Shown: positions 6,027 to 7,609 of the stretch, piece by piece | Layout of the letters: every line of letters begins with the position of its first letter | Position numbering within the stretch: the stretch's first letter is position 1 | Assembly (NCBI GenBank): GCA_018968805.1 | Contig: JAGWZX010000025.1 | Coordinates: forward strand, 1-7,609 | Origin: Patescibacteria group bacterium | GTDB lineage: Bacteria > Patescibacteriota > Minisyncoccia > Phycocordibacterales > SIBU01 | Reading direction: 5' to 3' | DNA: 7,609 nt | Notes under the pieces: model-generated | Database searches by the model: none | Seen by the model: only the letters and a program-made list of their open reading frames with translations | Told to the model about the DNA's origin: nothing | Position numbers and translations under genes: made by a program

Positions 6027-6590
6027 ATGGAAAACTACCGTCAAACGAAAAAGGTCATGGTCGGAGCGCTTGTGGCTTTCATCGTGAGCGTTTCTTTATA
6101 CGGCCTTCTGTTCGCGTTGATTTTTGAACGAAAAAGCGCGGCTGACGCTCTATCTGCCGCGACAGTGGCGCAATTGGCGCAAAAAACGCAGTTCAACTCC
6201 TTGGAGTCAACCGCGGCGGAAACGGCCGGATCTCGCGACAAGCTCAGCGCTTATTTTATCCAGCCTGACGGCGTCGTGCCGTTTCTCAACAGCCTTCAGT
6301 CGCTTGGCGCGGCGGACAATTTGGCGATTAAAATGAGTTCGGTGTCAATCGGAGAAGCGGCTACGTCGAGCAGTCTTGTTGAGGAAGTTCGCGTCACCGT
6401 GCAAACCGCCGGTTCTTGGTCGGACACGTACCGCTTCCTCACCCTGCTCGATCTTATGCCGATGCCGCTATTTATTGATGACGCCGATATTGAAAAACTG
6501 TCGGGGAACGCCGGGGGCCTTGGCCAAAAAACGCGCGGCGCGGAAGAATGGCAGGGTTCATTTACTCTGCGCGCCTTGAAACTAAAATGA
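6027..6590 (+). CDS. pilO: PilO-like type IV pilus inner-membrane protein
   Basis: This is a 187-residue bitopic protein with a short cytoplasmic head, one membrane segment (about 10-33), a helical coiled-coil-prone stretch (35-75) and a C-terminal domain. The domain begins with FIQPDGVVPFLNSLQSLG (77-94), a PilO-like pattern, and continues through VEEVRVTVQTAGSWSDTYRFL (118-138, landmarks VRVTVQTAGSW and YRFL), LLDLMPMPLFIDDADIEKL (140-158) and FTLRALKL at the end. PilO forms a heterodimer with PilN and sets the geometry of the pilus machine. The identity rests more on position after PilN and on topology than on strong motifs. It starts one base after the pilN stop and ends with TGA overlapping the next ATG (ATGA), a translational-coupling arrangement. 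Confidence 0.8.
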   Translation: MENYRQTKKVMVGALVAFIVSVSLYGLLFALIFERKSAADALSAATVAQLAQKTQFNSLESTAAETAGSRDKLSAYFIQPDGVVPFLNSLQSLGAADNLAIKMSSVSIGEAATSSSLVEEVRVTVQTAGSWSDTYRFLTLLDLMPMPLFIDDADIEKLSGNAGGLGQKTRGAEEWQGSFTLRALKLK

Positions 6591-6913
6591 AAATACTTAC
6601 ACTGGAACAATTCTTGCGCCGCCATAAAAAAGACGAACCGCGCGAAGCGCCGACCAGGCAAAGCCGCGCTCTTTTGCATTGGAAAATTTTGGTCGTCGCT
6701 TTCTTTCTGGCCAGTGCGTGGGTAGTGGCATCCAGTTTTTGGGTGTACCAGGAAATCAACCAGGGTCCGGACGCCGCAAGCGCGCCGCAAACCGATAACG
6801 CCAACCTGTTTAAAACCGAGCTTAACACTGTCATCCAATACTATGACTCGCAAAATACCGCCTTCCTGGAAGTACAAAAAAATAAACCGAGTTCAGCCGA
6901 CCCGTCGCTTTAA
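6587..6913 (+). CDS. Unrecognised single-pass membrane protein at the end of the pilMNO operon
   Basis: I do not recognise this 108-residue protein. It has a basic cytoplasmic N-terminus (residues 1-31, rich in Lys, Arg and Glu), one strong membrane segment (about 33-54, ILVVAFFLASAWVVASSFWV) and a polar outside tail of about 50 residues, with PDAASAPQTDN and a short amphipathic helix around ELNTVIQYYDSQNTAFLEV, ending PSSADPSL. The start at 6587 is chosen because it overlaps the pilO stop as ATGA; an ATG at 6548 in the same frame would bury 39 bases inside pilO. It takes the place that PilP holds in pilMNOPQ operons of diderm bacteria, but it has no lipoprotein signal and no visible PilP motif. 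The operon context suggests an accessory part of the pilus platform; this is inference only. Confidence 0.8.
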   Translation: MKILTLEQFLRRHKKDEPREAPTRQSRALLHWKILVVAFFLASAWVVASSFWVYQEINQGPDAASAPQTDNANLFKTELNTVIQYYDSQNTAFLEVQKNKPSSADPSL

Positions 6914-6932
6914 CTTTCAAAAATCCCTTGTT

Positions 6933-6941
6933 TGGTGTAAT
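6933..6941 (+). promoter_or_regulatory. Candidate extended -10 promoter for tRNA-Arg
   Basis: TGGTGTAAT (TG-n-TGTAAT, hexamer 6936-6941, five of six matches) ends 11 bases before the first base of the tRNA. Transcription would start about four or five bases ahead of the mature 5' end, leaving a very short leader for RNase P. The -35 region (TTTCAA around 6915-6920) is weak and its spacing is short. Confidence 0.5.
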
Positions 6942-6952
6942 TTGTAGGCGAA

Positions 6953-7027
6953 GTCCCCATAGCTCAATGGATAGAGCAGCGCTCTTCTAAGGCGTTGATC
7001 CGGGTTCGACTCCTGGTGGGGGCACCA
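6953..7027 (+). tRNA. tRNA-Arg, anticodon UCU (reads AGA/AGG)
   Basis: A complete cloverleaf of 75 bases can be folded by hand: acceptor stem GTCCCCA/TGGGGGC (one G:U), D arm GCTC-AATGGATA-GAGC, anticodon arm GCGCT-CTTCTAA-GGCGT with anticodon TCT at 6986-6988, variable loop TGAT, and T arm CCGGG-TTCGACT-CCTGG. The discriminator base is A, and the CCA end is encoded in the DNA (7025-7027). A20-type bases in the D loop and the UCU anticodon are consistent with an arginine acceptor. The three CCA bases also form the foot of the downstream terminator hairpin. Confidence 0.97.
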
Positions 7028-7072
7028 ACATTCAAAAACCCCGCTCTGGCGAGCGGGGTTTTTGAATGTTGG
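7025..7072. terminator. Bidirectional intrinsic terminator, 22-bp perfect hairpin shared by tRNA-Arg and doxX
   Basis: The left arm 7025-7046 and right arm 7051-7072 are exact reverse complements around the loop TGGC. The core CCCCGCTC/GAGCGGGG is followed by TTTTT on the plus strand (7059-7063) and, by symmetry, on the minus strand (7038-7034). It can therefore stop both the tRNA transcript from the left and the converging doxX transcript from the right. The stem's outermost three pairs use the CCA of the tRNA. Confidence 0.93.
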
Positions 7073-7117
7073 CGGTTATCCGGAAAGATGCAATAAAACC
7101 CGCCGACGGCAGAAAAA

Positions 7118-7522
7118 TCAGAGCGGCAAGTCGATGGAGTAGAAACCCGGACCGAGGAAAAGCAGAGAAACGGTTATGAGGAGCAGGAGAAACAAGAAGC
7201 CGGCTGACGGTTTGATGGCATCCGCATTTTTTGATTTGGCGATTAAAGCAATAAGAGCCAGAACGGAAAGGATGGCCGCCGCGATCTGGAGGTAGAAACC
7301 GACAAATAGAAACACGCCGGCCGCGATCTCGACAACCGCAAGAACAGACAGCCAGAACGCGCCGGGACGCAATCGGGCTCGCTCAAATGCGGCAGATTTT
7401 TCATGCCGCCGTCGGGAAAAGTTCAGATAGCCGAAAGCTAAAAACAAAACGCCGCTGACCAGCCGGAACACGAACGGCACGGCCATGTTGTATGAAAGCA
7501 GGATTGGAAAAACGCTTAACAT
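7118..7522 (-). CDS. DoxX-family small integral membrane protein
   Basis: This is a 134-residue protein with four hydrophobic segments (about 15-33, 56-75, 78-96 and 107-125), the topology of DoxX/DoxD-like proteins. Family-like stretches are RLVSGVLFLAFGYLNF (20-35), VVEIAAGVFLFVGFYLQIAA (63-82), where the Glu-Ile-x-x-Gly pattern is characteristic, and the C-terminal GPGFYSIDLPL (124-134), close to the 'G-G-FSLD' type ending. DoxX proteins are poorly defined; some are subunits of a thiosulfate:quinone oxidoreductase, others take part in redox or membrane-stress functions, so no reaction is assigned. It is transcribed toward the tRNA and has its own promoter upstream. There is no Shine-Dalgarno sequence. 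The stop is 45 bases before the shared terminator. Confidence 0.85.
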   Translation of the reverse strand: MLSVFPILLSYNMAVPFVFRLVSGVLFLAFGYLNFSRRRHEKSAAFERARLRPGAFWLSVLAVVEIAAGVFLFVGFYLQIAAAILSVLALIALIAKSKNADAIKPSAGFLFLLLLITVSLLFLGPGFYSIDLPL

Positions 7523-7539
7523 GATTTTGCTTTAGTCCG

Positions 7540-7568
7540 ATTGTATCATAAGATGTGCGGCATGGAAA
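7540..7568 (-). promoter_or_regulatory. Promoter of the doxX-like gene
   Basis: Reading the minus strand, TTTCCA (7568-7563, four of six matches to TTGACA) is followed by a 17-base spacer and TACAAT (7545-7540) with an upstream TG one base away, so TGATACAAT is an extended -10. The ATG at 7522 is 17 bases after the box, giving a leader of about ten bases, longer than at the other genes here. Confidence 0.55.
7544..7549 (+). promoter_or_regulatory. Possible plus-strand -10 box overlapping the doxX promoter
   Basis: TATCAT (five of six matches) on the plus strand overlaps the minus-strand -10 by two bases. It ends 12 bases before the ATG at 7562 (three before another in-frame ATG at 7553). No clear -35 is visible. 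It could be the plus-strand half of a divergent promoter. Confidence 0.25.
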
Positions 7569-7609
7569 AGCGCGGTTTTAAAAACATAATCGTGCTTGTG
7601 GATGTGCGG
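7562..7609 (+). CDS. N-terminal fragment of an unidentified protein running off the right edge
   Basis: An open frame starts at ATG 7562 and continues to the window end, reading MEKRGFKNIIVLVDVR (16 codons). It is divergent from the doxX-like gene and lies just after a candidate -10 box. A second in-frame ATG at 7553 would add three residues. The hydrophobic run IIVLVDV could be the first strand of an alpha/beta fold, but the fragment is too short to name, and chance openness over 16 codons cannot be ruled out. Confidence 0.4.
   Translation, partial: MEKRGFKNIIVLVDVR

Noticed and set aside
6588..6590. Use of a recoded UGA (as in Gracilibacteria).
   Set aside because: The pilO-like and doxX-like genes end at TGA at natural family lengths, and no supported gene needs TGA to be read as an amino acid.
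6296..6877. 193-codon minus-strand open frame across the end of the pilO-like gene and the following small gene.
   Set aside because: It crosses two coupled genes on the other strand and shows no motif, start signal or promoter.
7073..7117. A second terminator for doxX in the 45 bases before the shared hairpin.
   Set aside because: Only three-base stems around GCC-GAC-GGC can be made; the strong shared hairpin is sufficient.

Overview
The window looks like a stretch of chromosome from a small-genome bacterium. The most likely group is the Patescibacteria (Candidate Phyla Radiation), probably a Parcubacteria-type lineage. The grounds are a RuvX of the divergent form with 'EPEFLTSAEA' in place of the usual catalytic-region motif, a compact PilM-PilN-PilO operon, very tight gene packing, and an almost complete lack of Shine-Dalgarno sequences. 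This placement is inferred from gene style, not from a marker phylogeny. TGA acts as a normal stop (the pilO-like and doxX-like genes end in it), so the recoded UGA=Gly code of Gracilibacteria/Absconditabacteria does not apply.

Layout. Positions 1-714 (minus) hold a 3'-truncated trehalose-6-phosphate phosphatase gene (otsB). Positions 732-2957 (minus) hold an unusual trehalose-6-phosphate synthase whose N-terminus is a two-pass membrane sensor plus HAMP linker. Divergent from it, 3014-3797 (plus) holds ruvX and an overlapping small tRNA-binding OB-fold protein. Positions 3887-4519 hold a DedA-family membrane protein. Positions 4564-6913 hold a four-gene operon for the type IV pilus inner-membrane platform: pilM-, pilN- and pilO-like genes and an unrecognised single-pass membrane protein. 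Positions 6953-7027 are tRNA-Arg(UCU), which runs directly into a 22-bp perfect hairpin that can terminate transcription from both sides. Positions 7118-7522 (minus) hold a DoxX-family membrane protein, and the first codons of another plus-strand gene run off the right edge.

How it fits together. OtsA and OtsB form a two-step trehalose pathway (UDP-glucose + glucose-6-P to trehalose-6-P to trehalose), and the fused receptor suggests that flux is tuned by an extracellular or membrane signal. PilM/N/O would form the cytoplasmic-to-membrane alignment complex of a type IV pilus; no PilB, PilC, PilT, PilP or PilQ gene is in view. Several candidate -10 boxes lie only 6-9 bases from their ATG, which points to leaderless or near-leaderless mRNAs. 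No gene-free stretch exceeds about 90 bases, apart from the short tRNA/terminator region.

The points most worth a second look are the receptor-like OtsA, the leaderless promoter pattern, a GC-rich perfect palindrome inserted in frame in the tRNA-binding protein, the PilM with degraded nucleotide-binding motifs, and the terminator that begins inside the tRNA's CCA end.
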